A stretch of 8,129 bases of DNA from Planctomycetales bacterium (GTDB lineage Bacteria; Planctomycetota; Phycisphaerae; SM23-33), in NCBI GenBank assembly GCA_030631085.1, contig DAOVLV010000065.1, positions 1 through 8,129 of the forward strand, given 5' to 3'. The translations under genes and the position numbers were made by a program. Positions within the stretch are counted from its first letter, which is position 1, and each line of letters opens with the position of its first letter. The notes under the pieces were generated by a model. That model worked only from the letters and a program-made list of their open reading frames with translations. It had not been told where the DNA came from and did not search any database. Shown here piece after piece: positions 1-7,193 of the stretch.

Positions 1-15
1 GCTGACTGCTGATCG

Positions 16-942
16 CTAATGAACCATTCCTTTTGTCAGGTGGAGGAAAGCGTCGTCGAGTTTTATCTGTTCGGGCACGAGTGCGACGAGGTCGATATTT
101 CCCGCCACCAGCGTTTTTGCAACCAGTCCTTCGGCGCCCTGGGCATCCGTGAAGGTTACGGAGATTTCGCCTTCGTCCAGTTTGACATCCTCGATTCCCG
201 GCAAGGCCGAGAGAAGTTCGACGGCGCGGTCGTGGTCGGAAGCAACCTGCACGCGAACCTTGTTGTGGATTCCGACTCGCCGGCGCACGTCCTCCATCGT
301 ACCGCTGAAGACAAGGCGTCCGTGCTCGATAATCCCGACGTGGTCGCAGATTTCCTCCAGTTCGCTGAGGATGTGGCTTGAGATCATGATCGTCTTACCC
401 ATGTTCTTCAATTCGCGGAGGAGTTCGCGGATTTCGATCCTTGCCCTTGGGTCGAGTCCGCTTGCCGGTTCGTCCAGGATGAGCACTTTCGGGTCGTGGA
501 CGAGGACTCTCGCCAGGCTCAGCCGCTGCTGCATTCCGCGCGAGAGGCTATCGACGGTAGATGCCTGGCGGGTCGTCAGGTCGGTCAGTTCGAGCACGCC
601 ATCGACAATCGCCTTGCGTCTTTTGCGTTCGATACCGAAAGCGGCGGCGAAGAACTCCAGGTATTCGAATACTTTCAGATCATCATAGACGCCCATGAAG
701 TCCGGCATGTACCCGACGCACCTGCGGACGTTTTTTCCGTTACGCCTGACGTCCAGACCGTTGATAAAGGCTACGCCTGCGGTCGGTTCCAGTAAAGTCG
801 CCAGGATGCGCATCGTGGTGGTTTTGCCTGCGCCGTTCGGACCGATGAATCCGAAAATGTTGCCCTCGGCAATCTGAAGGTTCAAATCCACCAGCGCGCC
901 GAGACTGCCGTAGTATTTCGTCAGACTATTGATTTCTATCAT
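16..942 (-). CDS. ABC transporter ATP-binding protein (ABC-2 / drug-export type)
   Basis: A 308-residue cytoplasmic ATPase subunit that should power an ABC-2 type membrane exporter; substrate unknown. Visible motifs: Walker A GPNGAGKT (34-41), signature SLSRGMQQR (132-140), Walker B LILDEP (154-159), D-loop SGLDP (161-165) and switch histidine in SSH (190). The Q-loop position reads GYMPDF (78-83), with Asp where Gln is usual, and the signature is LSRGM rather than LSGGQ. After about residue 220 comes the roughly 85-residue C-terminal extension common in CcmA/NatA-like exporters. The ATG at 942 is chosen because AGGAAGGA lies just upstream and the ABC fold begins at once (MIEINSLTKYYG). The frame stays open up to 1071, but that stretch reads through a palindrome and the end of the preceding gene and lacks ABC similarity. 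No permease gene is present; one would be expected beyond the left edge. The family assignment is firm; the transported substrate cannot be inferred. Confidence 0.95.
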   Translation of the reverse strand: MIEINSLTKYYGSLGALVDLNLQIAEGNIFGFIGPNGAGKTTTMRILATLLEPTAGVAFINGLDVRRNGKNVRRCVGYMPDFMGVYDDLKVFEYLEFFAAAFGIERKRRKAIVDGVLELTDLTTRQASTVDSLSRGMQQRLSLARVLVHDPKVLILDEPASGLDPRARIEIRELLRELKNMGKTIMISSHILSELEEICDHVGIIEHGRLVFSGTMEDVRRRVGIHNKVRVQVASDHDRAVELLSALPGIEDVKLDEGEISVTFTDAQGAEGLVAKTLVAGNIDLVALVPEQIKLDDAFLHLTKGMVH

Positions 943-946
943 TTTA

Positions 947-954
947 TCCTTCCT
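947..954 (-). promoter_or_regulatory. Ribosome binding site of the ABC ATPase gene
   Basis: The minus strand reads AGGAAGGA four bases before the ATG at 942 (six bases if AGGAAG is taken as the core). This strong purine-rich site decides the start of the ABC ATPase against a 43-codon longer reading. It directly abuts the foot of the palindrome at 955-998, so folding of that RNA could affect access to it. Confidence 0.75.
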
Positions 955-998
955 GCACGGGCGATGCGTAGCATCACTACGTGAGACGCCCGTGCTAC
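955..998 (-). repeat. GTAG-headed palindrome, single REP-like unit
   Basis: On the minus strand the element begins with GTAG (998-995). A perfect stem follows at once: CACGGGCG at 994-987 pairs with CGCCCGTG at 963-956, and one more G-C pair extends it at 995/955. The 23-base loop holds a smaller perfect hairpin, CGTAG (981-977) with CTACG (971-967). The octamer CTACGTGA occurs twice on the plus strand, at 977-984 and 995-1002. GTAG followed directly by a palindrome is the hallmark layout of REP elements. No T-run follows on either strand, so it is not a standard intrinsic terminator. It fills most of the gap between the 697-residue protein gene and the ABC ATPase gene. Its copy number elsewhere in the genome is unknown. 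Confidence 0.6.
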
Positions 999-1019
999 GT
1001 GAAACAACGCAGATTAATC

Positions 1020-3113
1020 TTATTTCGGAAAAACGACCAGACGAACCATCTGGACGTGATCGGTCTTGCATTTACGGTCCTTGACGCTGAACGATACGGG
1101 CGGCTGGTTGTATTCGACGCATACGACGGCAGCGCCGTACTTCAGGTATGTTTCAATGGCCCGGCTTCGGCGTAGCGTACCACGAGCGAAATAAGCGGTG
1201 TTTCGTGCCTGTGCGAACGAAGTATTGCTGTATCCCGATTCATCGTAGTATATGCTGTCATCGTAGTTACTACTGTGAAAATAATCCCAGTCGTTGCGTT
1301 TTCGTGGCCGGCCTGTGAATTGTTCAGTGCCCTTTGCCGAAACGCCGGCGAAGTCCATCACCATATTTCCGTCGAATCGCACGTATCCGCGAGCGATGGG
1401 ATGTTCGGACAGGTTGGTGATACGGACGACCGTTTTTCCGGTTGATTGTTCGATAGTCGCTGTAATCGGCAGCGTTCCGGTGGTCGATTCGCACAGCAGG
1501 CATTGCATCGACCAGATGTTAATCGGAAGCGAGTAAGGCAGGTTCGCCCCGTCATGCTGGAGGCAGTAGATGTTTCTTCCGCCGAAGTCGGTGTTGTAGG
1601 AATTAAGGTAACTTCCGACCGGCGCGACGCCCGACCACCACTGATCAGACTGGAGGTTCTCCAGTTTATAATCGTCGCTGTCCGGTGCGAACAGTCCGGC
1701 ATAGGTGGTTGACCATGCGTTCCGGTCGCCCTCAACGCCGTCGATGACCGAGACGACGCGCAATTGTATCTCTCCCGCGCGAATCGCCTGGACGCCGTAA
1801 TAGGCCCCGGCGGTGAACAGGATAATGCAGGCCGCCGAGGTCAACCAGGTCATCGGCTGGCGGTCGAGACGCTTCAGAACGAGGTAATCCACAGGACCAA
1901 GCAGTATCGCCAGCAGCGTCAGAAGTCCGATTACCCACCATATGCTCAACGGGCGGAGTTCTTTTATACTCAGGAGGTGTTCCAGGACGGCGTTGGAGCC
2001 TCTTTCGGCCAGACCCGTCTCGTAATCGTATTGATAATTGTCGGAACCGGAGTAGCCGCCCTCCTTAAACTTGATTGTGCGCCGACCGGCCCGGCTGTCG
2101 GATGAACCCAAAAGCGTCTCGAAGCGTCTGCTCCAAAACCTGGCTGCATATTCAGGTTGGCGGACCTTCAGGGCCGACGGATCGAACGCAAGGACGCCCA
2201 CCTGTCCGAATCCGACGAATCCCGCAGCGAAAAGGGCTTCGGCGGACCCGAACGCAGAAGTATTGTATATTCGCGTGGCGGGTTTTGATTTCATAGGTCG
2301 ATAGTCGATTTTGGTTCCCTCTGCCGCGTTGCATCCCCACTGGTTGACGGTGGCGGCATCCAGCACCATATGCTTCAGTTTTCCTAATTTGACAGGCAGG
2401 AGTTTGGCGATAGGGTGTCCATCCGAAAGGTGCCGGTTGCCGAGGACGACCAGCAACTTACCGCCGTTGCTGACCCACCGCGCAATGGCGTCGCCCTGAT
2501 TGTTGTTGATCAGGTCCCAGTCAGGATCGTAGAGCACAAGCAGGTCGAGGCTTTGATAACCGGTCCAGTCCCACGGAAGGCTGCGAGGGAGTTTCTGCTT
2601 GAGATAGACCTGCCCGTTTGTTCCGCTGCTTTGGCAGCGGGTATTGTTGGGTAGTTGCGCCAGACCAAAGACCCTGCGCCCGATAAGTCCTATGAGCAGG
2701 TCGTCTTTACCGACGGCCTTCAGTTTCTGACTGGTCGAACCGTAATCCCAGAGTTCATATTTATAGTGCCATCGTGTCCGCCCGCGTTCGTCGCGGATTT
2801 GCAGATTGCAGTCGGAAGCGGCGAAGGCGAATTTCGTTACCAGGGGAAGGCGAAGCGGTAAATCCGGCGTGAGGACGAAATTGTGGTTGACGGTCATTTG
2901 CGTCAGGTCGTCCTGCTGGGCAGAGATTGTTACCGTCCCGCCGAAGGGTTTCTTGAGTTTGGCGGCGATGCCGATCTCCACCGGTGTCCATTCCATGGGA
3001 CGATAGCACCCGCCCCAACCGACGTTGAAATCGACGTTGAATTTCGGGTCCTTGGCCGACGAAGGGACTGCGGCGGACAGGATAACGATTAAAGCCAGAA
3101 CTAAACGTGACAT
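1020..3113 (-). CDS. Membrane-anchored protein with GATase-like domain and central helix pair
   Basis: Predicted 697-residue envelope protein of unknown function. Residues 1-20 form a signal peptide (hydrophobic VLALIVILSAAV, then PSSA before KD). Residues 25-120 look like a beta-sandwich. Residues 135-330 resemble the class I glutamine-amidotransferase-like fold (LDLLVLYDPDWD 189-200; WVSNGGKLLVVLGNRH 213-228), but no Cys-His-Glu catalytic triad is recognisable. Two membrane helices follow, at about 391-413 and 424-444, joined by a basic loop in the stretch GPVDYLVLKRLDR. Residues 445-697 form a second extracytoplasmic beta-rich region with a Tyr/Asp/Asn-rich stretch (608-633). Similar proteins commonly sit beside MoxR/DUF58/BatA genes in planctomycetes (family knowledge). 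The start at 3113 is preferred because the signal peptide begins there and AAAGAGAG lies six bases upstream. An ATG at 3149 overlapping the preceding stop would add 12 residues. The gene follows the BatA-like gene closely and is probably cotranscribed. Overall class is likely; the biochemical role is unknown. Confidence 0.85.
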   Translation of the reverse strand: MSRLVLALIVILSAAVPSSAKDPKFNVDFNVGWGGCYRPMEWTPVEIGIAAKLKKPFGGTVTISAQQDDLTQMTVNHNFVLTPDLPLRLPLVTKFAFAASDCNLQIRDERGRTRWHYKYELWDYGSTSQKLKAVGKDDLLIGLIGRRVFGLAQLPNNTRCQSSGTNGQVYLKQKLPRSLPWDWTGYQSLDLLVLYDPDWDLINNNQGDAIARWVSNGGKLLVVLGNRHLSDGHPIAKLLPVKLGKLKHMVLDAATVNQWGCNAAEGTKIDYRPMKSKPATRIYNTSAFGSAEALFAAGFVGFGQVGVLAFDPSALKVRQPEYAARFWSRRFETLLGSSDSRAGRRTIKFKEGGYSGSDNYQYDYETGLAERGSNAVLEHLLSIKELRPLSIWWVIGLLTLLAILLGPVDYLVLKRLDRQPMTWLTSAACIILFTAGAYYGVQAIRAGEIQLRVVSVIDGVEGDRNAWSTTYAGLFAPDSDDYKLENLQSDQWWSGVAPVGSYLNSYNTDFGGRNIYCLQHDGANLPYSLPINIWSMQCLLCESTTGTLPITATIEQSTGKTVVRITNLSEHPIARGYVRFDGNMVMDFAGVSAKGTEQFTGRPRKRNDWDYFHSSNYDDSIYYDESGYSNTSFAQARNTAYFARGTLRRSRAIETYLKYGAAVVCVEYNQPPVSFSVKDRKCKTDHVQMVRLVVFPK

Positions 3114-3119
3114 GCGCAA

Positions 3120-3127
3120 CTCTCTTT
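3120..3127 (-). promoter_or_regulatory. Probable ribosome binding site for the 697-residue protein
   Basis: The minus strand reads AAAGAGAG ending six bases before the ATG at 3113. It is a weaker match to the anti-Shine-Dalgarno than the site before the ABC ATPase. It supports the start that opens directly into the signal peptide, but the overlapping TGATG at 3147-3151 leaves an alternative start at 3149. Confidence 0.5.
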
Positions 3128-3148
3128 CATATATGGCGCTTATCCACA

Positions 3149-5116
3149 TCACAGCCGAATTTTTGAATTGTACACGAACCACTCCAGGCATACCAGCGCC
3201 AGCGCCAGTATTACCAACCATGGCCAGAGCGGAACGTTTGACCTGCCGGCGGGTCCTTGCTTCGCTTCGACCCGTCGTCCTGAAAGGACGATTTCGCGGA
3301 CCGGTTCGATATCGCTCTCGGCGGCGTCCAGAAGGTTGACGGCGAAATGCTTCGGTTGATTCGGGCCTACGACTACGCGATATACGCCCGCCCGGCAGGT
3401 TTCGGGGTAACGGAACACGCCGGATGCGTCGGTTTTGGATTTTCGGCCTGTAAAACCGGGTCCGCTGATTTCAACGCTCGTTTCAGTCGGCAGACCTTCG
3501 ATAGTAATGGCCTTACCGACACGCAACATACCCCGCTGCTCGCGCCCGATTTCCAAGCCAAGGTAGTGCATCGCGTTATGGCAGAACATCACAAATCCCG
3601 GCTCGAAAGGCCAGTTTGTCTCCATAACGTCGAAGCCCACTACCAGCACGGCGCTACCAGCCCTTCGCACCATTGCGATAGCCGGCGCTTCGGCGAATTC
3701 CGCCAGAACTTCGGCATCCCTCGGTAGCGACATCTGCCGGCATTTCGAGACGAACAGATTGCCCAGGTTGACGAATTGCAGCACCGGATGCCTCTGACGC
3801 CAATCGACGACGACCTGATTTTTGAGTTGGTTTTTAAGCGTGATGCCTATTCCTCGCGGAAACTTACCGAAGAGAAGATACCGACCCCTCGGCAGAACGG
3901 CAGGGACATAATCATCCAGGACGATTACGTCATAGACCGGAGCGGCGCTCATAGCGGCGTGGTCCATCGCGTCGAAGTCCGTCGGCATGCAGATGTCCAA
4001 CTTTGCCGGCGAGCAGGCCCGCAAGGCCGAAGACAATACGGAGTTACCGCTTGTAACCAGCAGCACGGTAAGTTTTTTCGGAGCCGCCAGGATGGTCCAG
4101 GCTGCATCGTCTGCCGCCAGCAGGTCCGGGTGGAGTTGTCTAACTTCGATGACGCCCGCGCCGGCGTGCTTCAGCGCGAATGAGATGGACACCTTCCCCG
4201 CCGTGGCGGGCTTGTCGCCGTCGCCGGACTTGCGAGGCGGAACCGTTGCGGACCGCACAGAACGAACGTTTCCGTCGATACTGAGTTGCACATCGGACCT
4301 TACCGCCGACGGGCCGAAATTCGACACCGTAGCGAAGACATCCACCTGTTCGGGCGATTCGTATGACCGTCTGGCCTGGAGGGCTGTTATCGCGACGTTT
4401 TCGCTTGATTGCCCTATGCAGTGAAAGTTCAAATCACCGCCCGACAGGAGTATCTGCTCCAGATCGCCGATCCGACCGTCGCTGAACAGTTCCAGCGTCG
4501 CCGGCGTCGTGGCGGAGCGGTTGTTGGCGTCTTCGCCGGGTGACTGCGCGAAGGCCTGGGCGACGGCGACTGCTTCGCAGAGCGAGGATTCACCGTCGGT
4601 CGGCTGGATCGAATCGATAGCCGTGATCAGTTGGCGTTTGTCCGAGGTGAAATTGCACATCACCCTGGCATGGCTGTCGAAGGCGACGACCATTGCCTGG
4701 TCGGAAGTGTCCCGAAGCGAAAAAGTCGTCCTTCCCCGGAGCGATTCGACTATTTTCCGAGCCTGCTTTCTGGCTTCGTCCAGACGGGTTGGATTGATGT
4801 CTTTGGCGCTCATACTGGCTGAACGGTCTATCAGCAGGACGTACCTTTGCCCGGGACCAGTCGTCAGGGACAATATAGGTCCAGCCAGTGCGAAAAGAAC
4901 CGCCGCCAGCGCGAGCAGTTGCAGCAGCAGGAGGATATTCCGGCGGAGTTTCTGGAACGGGGCGTTGACCTGGAGGTCCTGCACCGCACGTTTCCATAGC
5001 AGCGTACTGGAGACGAACTGATCTCGCCGCTTGAGTTTCAGAAAGTACAGCAGCACCAGCAGCGGAACAGCCACTCCAGCAGCAATCAGACCAGTTATCG
5101 GCGTCAACCATTGCAT
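3149..5116 (-). CDS. BatA-like VWA domain membrane protein
   Basis: A 655-residue membrane protein with the BatA N-terminal module: helix 1 at about 7-27, a basic connector (LKLKRRDQF, STLLWKRAVQDLQVNAPF), and helix 2 at about 60-83. A VWA domain follows (about 90-245). Its metal-binding MIDAS motif is visible as D97-R-S99-A-S101, Ser177/Ser178 in DGESSLCEA at the usual Thr position, and D213 in LFSDG. Next comes a CARDB/Ig-like segment (245-340), then a GATase-like domain (347-525) containing the family-typical HPVLQFVNL (443-451) and VGFDVMETNWPF (493-504). A small beta domain (about 530-595) precedes a C-terminal helix (629-649). Most of the protein should face the periplasm. VWA proteins of this class are putative clients of the neighbouring MoxR ATPase. 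The start at 5116 is supported by AGGA seven bases upstream and by full-length family alignment from MQWLTP. It lies 124 bases after DUF58, a gap mostly filled by an inverted repeat pair. Confidence 0.93.
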   Translation of the reverse strand: MQWLTPITGLIAAGVAVPLLVLLYFLKLKRRDQFVSSTLLWKRAVQDLQVNAPFQKLRRNILLLLQLLALAAVLFALAGPILSLTTGPGQRYVLLIDRSASMSAKDINPTRLDEARKQARKIVESLRGRTTFSLRDTSDQAMVVAFDSHARVMCNFTSDKRQLITAIDSIQPTDGESSLCEAVAVAQAFAQSPGEDANNRSATTPATLELFSDGRIGDLEQILLSGGDLNFHCIGQSSENVAITALQARRSYESPEQVDVFATVSNFGPSAVRSDVQLSIDGNVRSVRSATVPPRKSGDGDKPATAGKVSISFALKHAGAGVIEVRQLHPDLLAADDAAWTILAAPKKLTVLLVTSGNSVLSSALRACSPAKLDICMPTDFDAMDHAAMSAAPVYDVIVLDDYVPAVLPRGRYLLFGKFPRGIGITLKNQLKNQVVVDWRQRHPVLQFVNLGNLFVSKCRQMSLPRDAEVLAEFAEAPAIAMVRRAGSAVLVVGFDVMETNWPFEPGFVMFCHNAMHYLGLEIGREQRGMLRVGKAITIEGLPTETSVEISGPGFTGRKSKTDASGVFRYPETCRAGVYRVVVGPNQPKHFAVNLLDAAESDIEPVREIVLSGRRVEAKQGPAGRSNVPLWPWLVILALALVCLEWFVYNSKIRL

Positions 5117-5138
5117 ATCAAAATCCTTTTGCGATCAG

Positions 5139-5240
5139 TTGTAGGCCGGGACGCAGCGCAGCGGAGTTCCGGCGAACCGCATCCTATACCATTCTGCATT
5201 GAATTGCCGGGACTGCGCTCCGCTTCGTCCCGGCCTACAA
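5139..5240. repeat. Pair of inverted REP-like units (REPIN-like)
   Basis: Two 35-base units face each other: 5139-5173 on the plus strand and 5240-5206 on the minus strand, identical at 31 of 35 positions, with 32 bases between them. Each unit starts TTGTAG and continues into its own hairpin. In the plus-strand unit, GCCGGGAC (5145-5152) pairs with GTTCCGGC (5166-5173), with one G-T wobble. In the minus-strand unit the stem is perfect (5234-5227 with 5213-5206). GTAG plus palindrome, doubled in inverted orientation, is the REPIN layout known from REP elements mobilised by RAYT transposases. The element begins at the base next to the DUF58 stop codon and ends 22 bases before the BatA-like start. 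No T-run follows, so it is not a standard terminator, but in the transcript it could form one long hairpin. No RAYT gene is in the window. Confidence 0.75.
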
Positions 5241-6158
5241 TCAGCGCAACAATCCTATTCTCCGTAAATAATTCAGCACGAGTGGTTCTACGCCGTCGGC
5301 CGAGTTTGCCAGTGTGTACGTCGCGCCCCGCCGCGTGCAGAACGACTTTATCTCGTTGCAGTAGGCAGAGAGGTTCCGCTTGTAGTATTCCAGCAGCGCG
5401 GCGCTGACGGTAACCTCGGCTACGTCGCCGTCCTCGGTGTCTATCAGGCTGAAATCGCCGGTGAGGTCGGGCTTCAGTTCCTGCGGGCTGAGTATCTGTA
5501 TGACGTACAGGTCGTACTGCCTGCCGATTAATCTTCGCAGGCCCGACTCGAAACCTTCCTTCAGCAGGAAGTCCGACAGGACGATCATCACGCCCGATCC
5601 GATTCGACCGGCCACTAATTGCCGGCAGGCGTCGTCGAAGTTTGACGGTCCCTGGGCGGCGTTATTCGGGCTTAGCAGGAACTCGGCCAATTGTTGCAGG
5701 TAATGCCGCCCGCGCATGTTGGGTAATTGCTTCGTCAGTCCGTCGGCGAAGGCCGAGACGGTTACGCGGTTGTTGTTGACCAATCCGACGTAACTCAATG
5801 CCGCCGCGAGTTTCTTTATGAATCGTTCCTTCGACGGTTCGCCGAGGCTTACCGAAGCGCTGCAATCTATAAGAATGTGTACGGTCAGGTCTTGTTCTTC
5901 CAGGAAGAGTTTGAGGAACAGTTGTTCAAGCCGGCCGTAGATGTTCCAGTCGATAAATCGCAGGTCGTCGCCAGCGACATAGGGGCGGTGGTCGGCGAAT
6001 TCGACGCTCTGTCCGCGACGTTTCGAGCGGCGTTCGCCCTGCATCTTGCCCTGGAGGATTTTCCGGCTCAGCACGTCGAGCGTGTCAAGCCTGGCCATGA
6101 AATCGGCATCCAGCAGTTCGGTCAGTCGTGTCCGTGATTTTTGCAATGTTCGGCTCAT
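5241..6158 (-). CDS. DUF58 family protein (VWA-like fold)
   Basis: A 305-residue protein with no signal peptide or membrane helix, hence predicted cytoplasmic. The DUF58 hallmark spans residues 44-92: RRSKRRGQSVEF, then DHRPYVAGDDLRFIDW (56-71) and LFLEEQDLTVHILID. The hallmark runs straight into a VWA-like core with D98-C-S100-A-S102 (the DxSxS of a MIDAS), Ser172 in GPSNF where Thr is usual, and D196 in VLSDF. DUF58 proteins are nearly always encoded next to MoxR ATPases and are thought to be their partners or substrates; the molecular role is not settled. The ATG at 6158-6156 overlaps the MoxR TGA at 6157-6155 as ATGA, indicating translational coupling. No strong Shine-Dalgarno is visible upstream, in keeping with coupling. 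The TGA stop at 5243-5241 directly adjoins the REPIN-like repeat. Length is normal for the short DUF58 class without N-terminal membrane helices. Confidence 0.94.
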   Translation of the reverse strand: MSRTLQKSRTRLTELLDADFMARLDTLDVLSRKILQGKMQGERRSKRRGQSVEFADHRPYVAGDDLRFIDWNIYGRLEQLFLKLFLEEQDLTVHILIDCSASVSLGEPSKERFIKKLAAALSYVGLVNNNRVTVSAFADGLTKQLPNMRGRHYLQQLAEFLLSPNNAAQGPSNFDDACRQLVAGRIGSGVMIVLSDFLLKEGFESGLRRLIGRQYDLYVIQILSPQELKPDLTGDFSLIDTEDGDVAEVTVSAALLEYYKRNLSAYCNEIKSFCTRRGATYTLANSADGVEPLVLNYLRRIGLLR

Positions 6159-7180
6159 TTTACACTGATTTTCTCATCCGGCGTTTTGGGCGTCTTTTCG
6201 AGTATTTCCTTCAGCACGTCGTCGTTTGTGATGCCTTCCGCCTGACCTTCAAAGTTCAGGATTATGCGGTGCCTCATCGCCGGGAGGACCGCCGCGGCTA
6301 CGTCGGCGTAACTGACGTGGTATCGTTCAGCCAGCATCGCCCGGACCTTGGCGGCGAGGACGATGGCCTGGGCGCCGCGAGGCGAGGCTCCGAAACGGAC
6401 GTATTGGTTGGTCATTCCGACGGCAAACTCGCCGTCCAGGTGCGTCGCCAGCACCAGGCGAATGGCGTAGTCCTGCACGTGCGGAGCCACGGCTACGCCG
6501 CGGACAAGCGACTGGGCGGCGATAATCTGCTTATCATCGACGATGGGTTGGGCCTGGGGGTCGTGACCGGCGGTGGTGCGGTTGAGAATCTCGCCCAACT
6601 CCTCGCGGTTGCTGTAAGGAACGAGCAGTTTGAAGAAGAACCTGTCAAGTTGCGCTTCGGGCAGCGGGTAGGTCCCCTCCTGCTCGATAGGGTTCTGCGT
6701 CGCCAGCACGAGGAACGGTTCGGGAAGTCGAAAGAGCGTCCCGCTGCTGGTGACGGAGTGTTCCTGCATGGCCTCCAGCATGGCCGACTGCGTCTTGGGC
6801 GTGGCGCGGTTGATTTCATCTGCCAGGATAATCTGCCCGAAGATAGGCCCATGCTGGAACTGAAACGTGCGCCTGCCGGTGTCCTTGTCTTCCATAACGA
6901 TGTTGGTTCCGACGATGTCTGCGGGCATCAGGTCGGGCGTGAACTGTATCCGCCGGAACTTCAGCGACAGTGCCGACGATAACGTTCGCACCAGCAGCGT
7001 CTTTCCAAGCCCCGGCACGCCTTCCAGCAGGACGTGCCCCCCGCAGAATAAACTCACCAGCACGCCCTCGACGATGTCGGTATGCCCGACGATGACTTTG
7101 GCGATCTCGTTCCGCAGCGACTCGAACATCTGTCGGAATTCGCTGCACTTCTTTTCGACATTCACAGGTTGATCCACCAT
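6155..7180 (-). CDS. MoxR family AAA+ ATPase
   Basis: A 341-residue AAA+ ATPase of the MoxR group, cytoplasmic, probably an oligomeric ring that remodels or metal-loads VWA-domain partners (family-level knowledge). Motifs in order: Walker A GVPGLGKT (54-61), conserved FTPDLMPADIVGT (80-92), FQHGPIFGQIILADEINR (107-124) with Walker B DE at 121-122, QSAMLEAMQE (131-140), sensor 1 ATQNP (160-164), EAQLDRF with likely arginine finger R180, and sensor 2 GASPRGA (264-270). The C-terminal lid includes MRHRIILNFEG (302-312). All motifs look intact, so the enzyme should be active. The start at 7180 has AAAGG about eight bases upstream, and that site overlaps the stop of the preceding gene. The gap to that gene is 13 bases, and the stop overlaps the DUF58 start by four bases, so the three are very likely cotranscribed and coupled. 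Confidence 0.97.
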   Translation of the reverse strand: MVDQPVNVEKKCSEFRQMFESLRNEIAKVIVGHTDIVEGVLVSLFCGGHVLLEGVPGLGKTLLVRTLSSALSLKFRRIQFTPDLMPADIVGTNIVMEDKDTGRRTFQFQHGPIFGQIILADEINRATPKTQSAMLEAMQEHSVTSSGTLFRLPEPFLVLATQNPIEQEGTYPLPEAQLDRFFFKLLVPYSNREELGEILNRTTAGHDPQAQPIVDDKQIIAAQSLVRGVAVAPHVQDYAIRLVLATHLDGEFAVGMTNQYVRFGASPRGAQAIVLAAKVRAMLAERYHVSYADVAAAVLPAMRHRIILNFEGQAEGITNDDVLKEILEKTPKTPDEKISVK

Positions 7181-7193
7181 TTCATTTACCTTT

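Noticed and set aside
1..15. Start of a permease gene at the left edge
   Set aside because: Only 15 bases follow the ABC ATPase stop and they contain no start codon or ribosome binding site on the minus strand.
149..688. Plus-strand open frame of 179 codons opposite the ABC ATPase
   Set aside because: Ser/Arg-rich composition typical of an antisense shadow; the minus strand carries clear Walker and signature motifs.
4509..5021. Plus-strand open frame of 170 codons opposite the BatA-like N-terminal half
   Set aside because: Antisense to a conserved VWA domain, with low-complexity Ser/Arg composition and no convincing start signal.
5174..5205. Possible internal promoter with a TATAGGAT-like -10 on the minus strand between the two repeat units
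   Set aside because: No acceptable -35 element lies at 16-18 bases upstream, and the sequence is the loop between two REP-like units. Too weak to call.
5117..5240. Intrinsic terminator between DUF58 and the BatA-like gene
   Set aside because: The hairpin is strong, but no T-run follows it in the transcribed direction and the next gene starts 22 bases later, so termination is not supported.
6128..6982. Long plus-strand open frame (284 codons) opposite the MoxR and DUF58 genes
   Set aside because: It lies wholly antisense to coding sequence with intact AAA+ and DUF58 motifs. Its translation has no recognisable domain, and it is explained by GC-rich codon bias.
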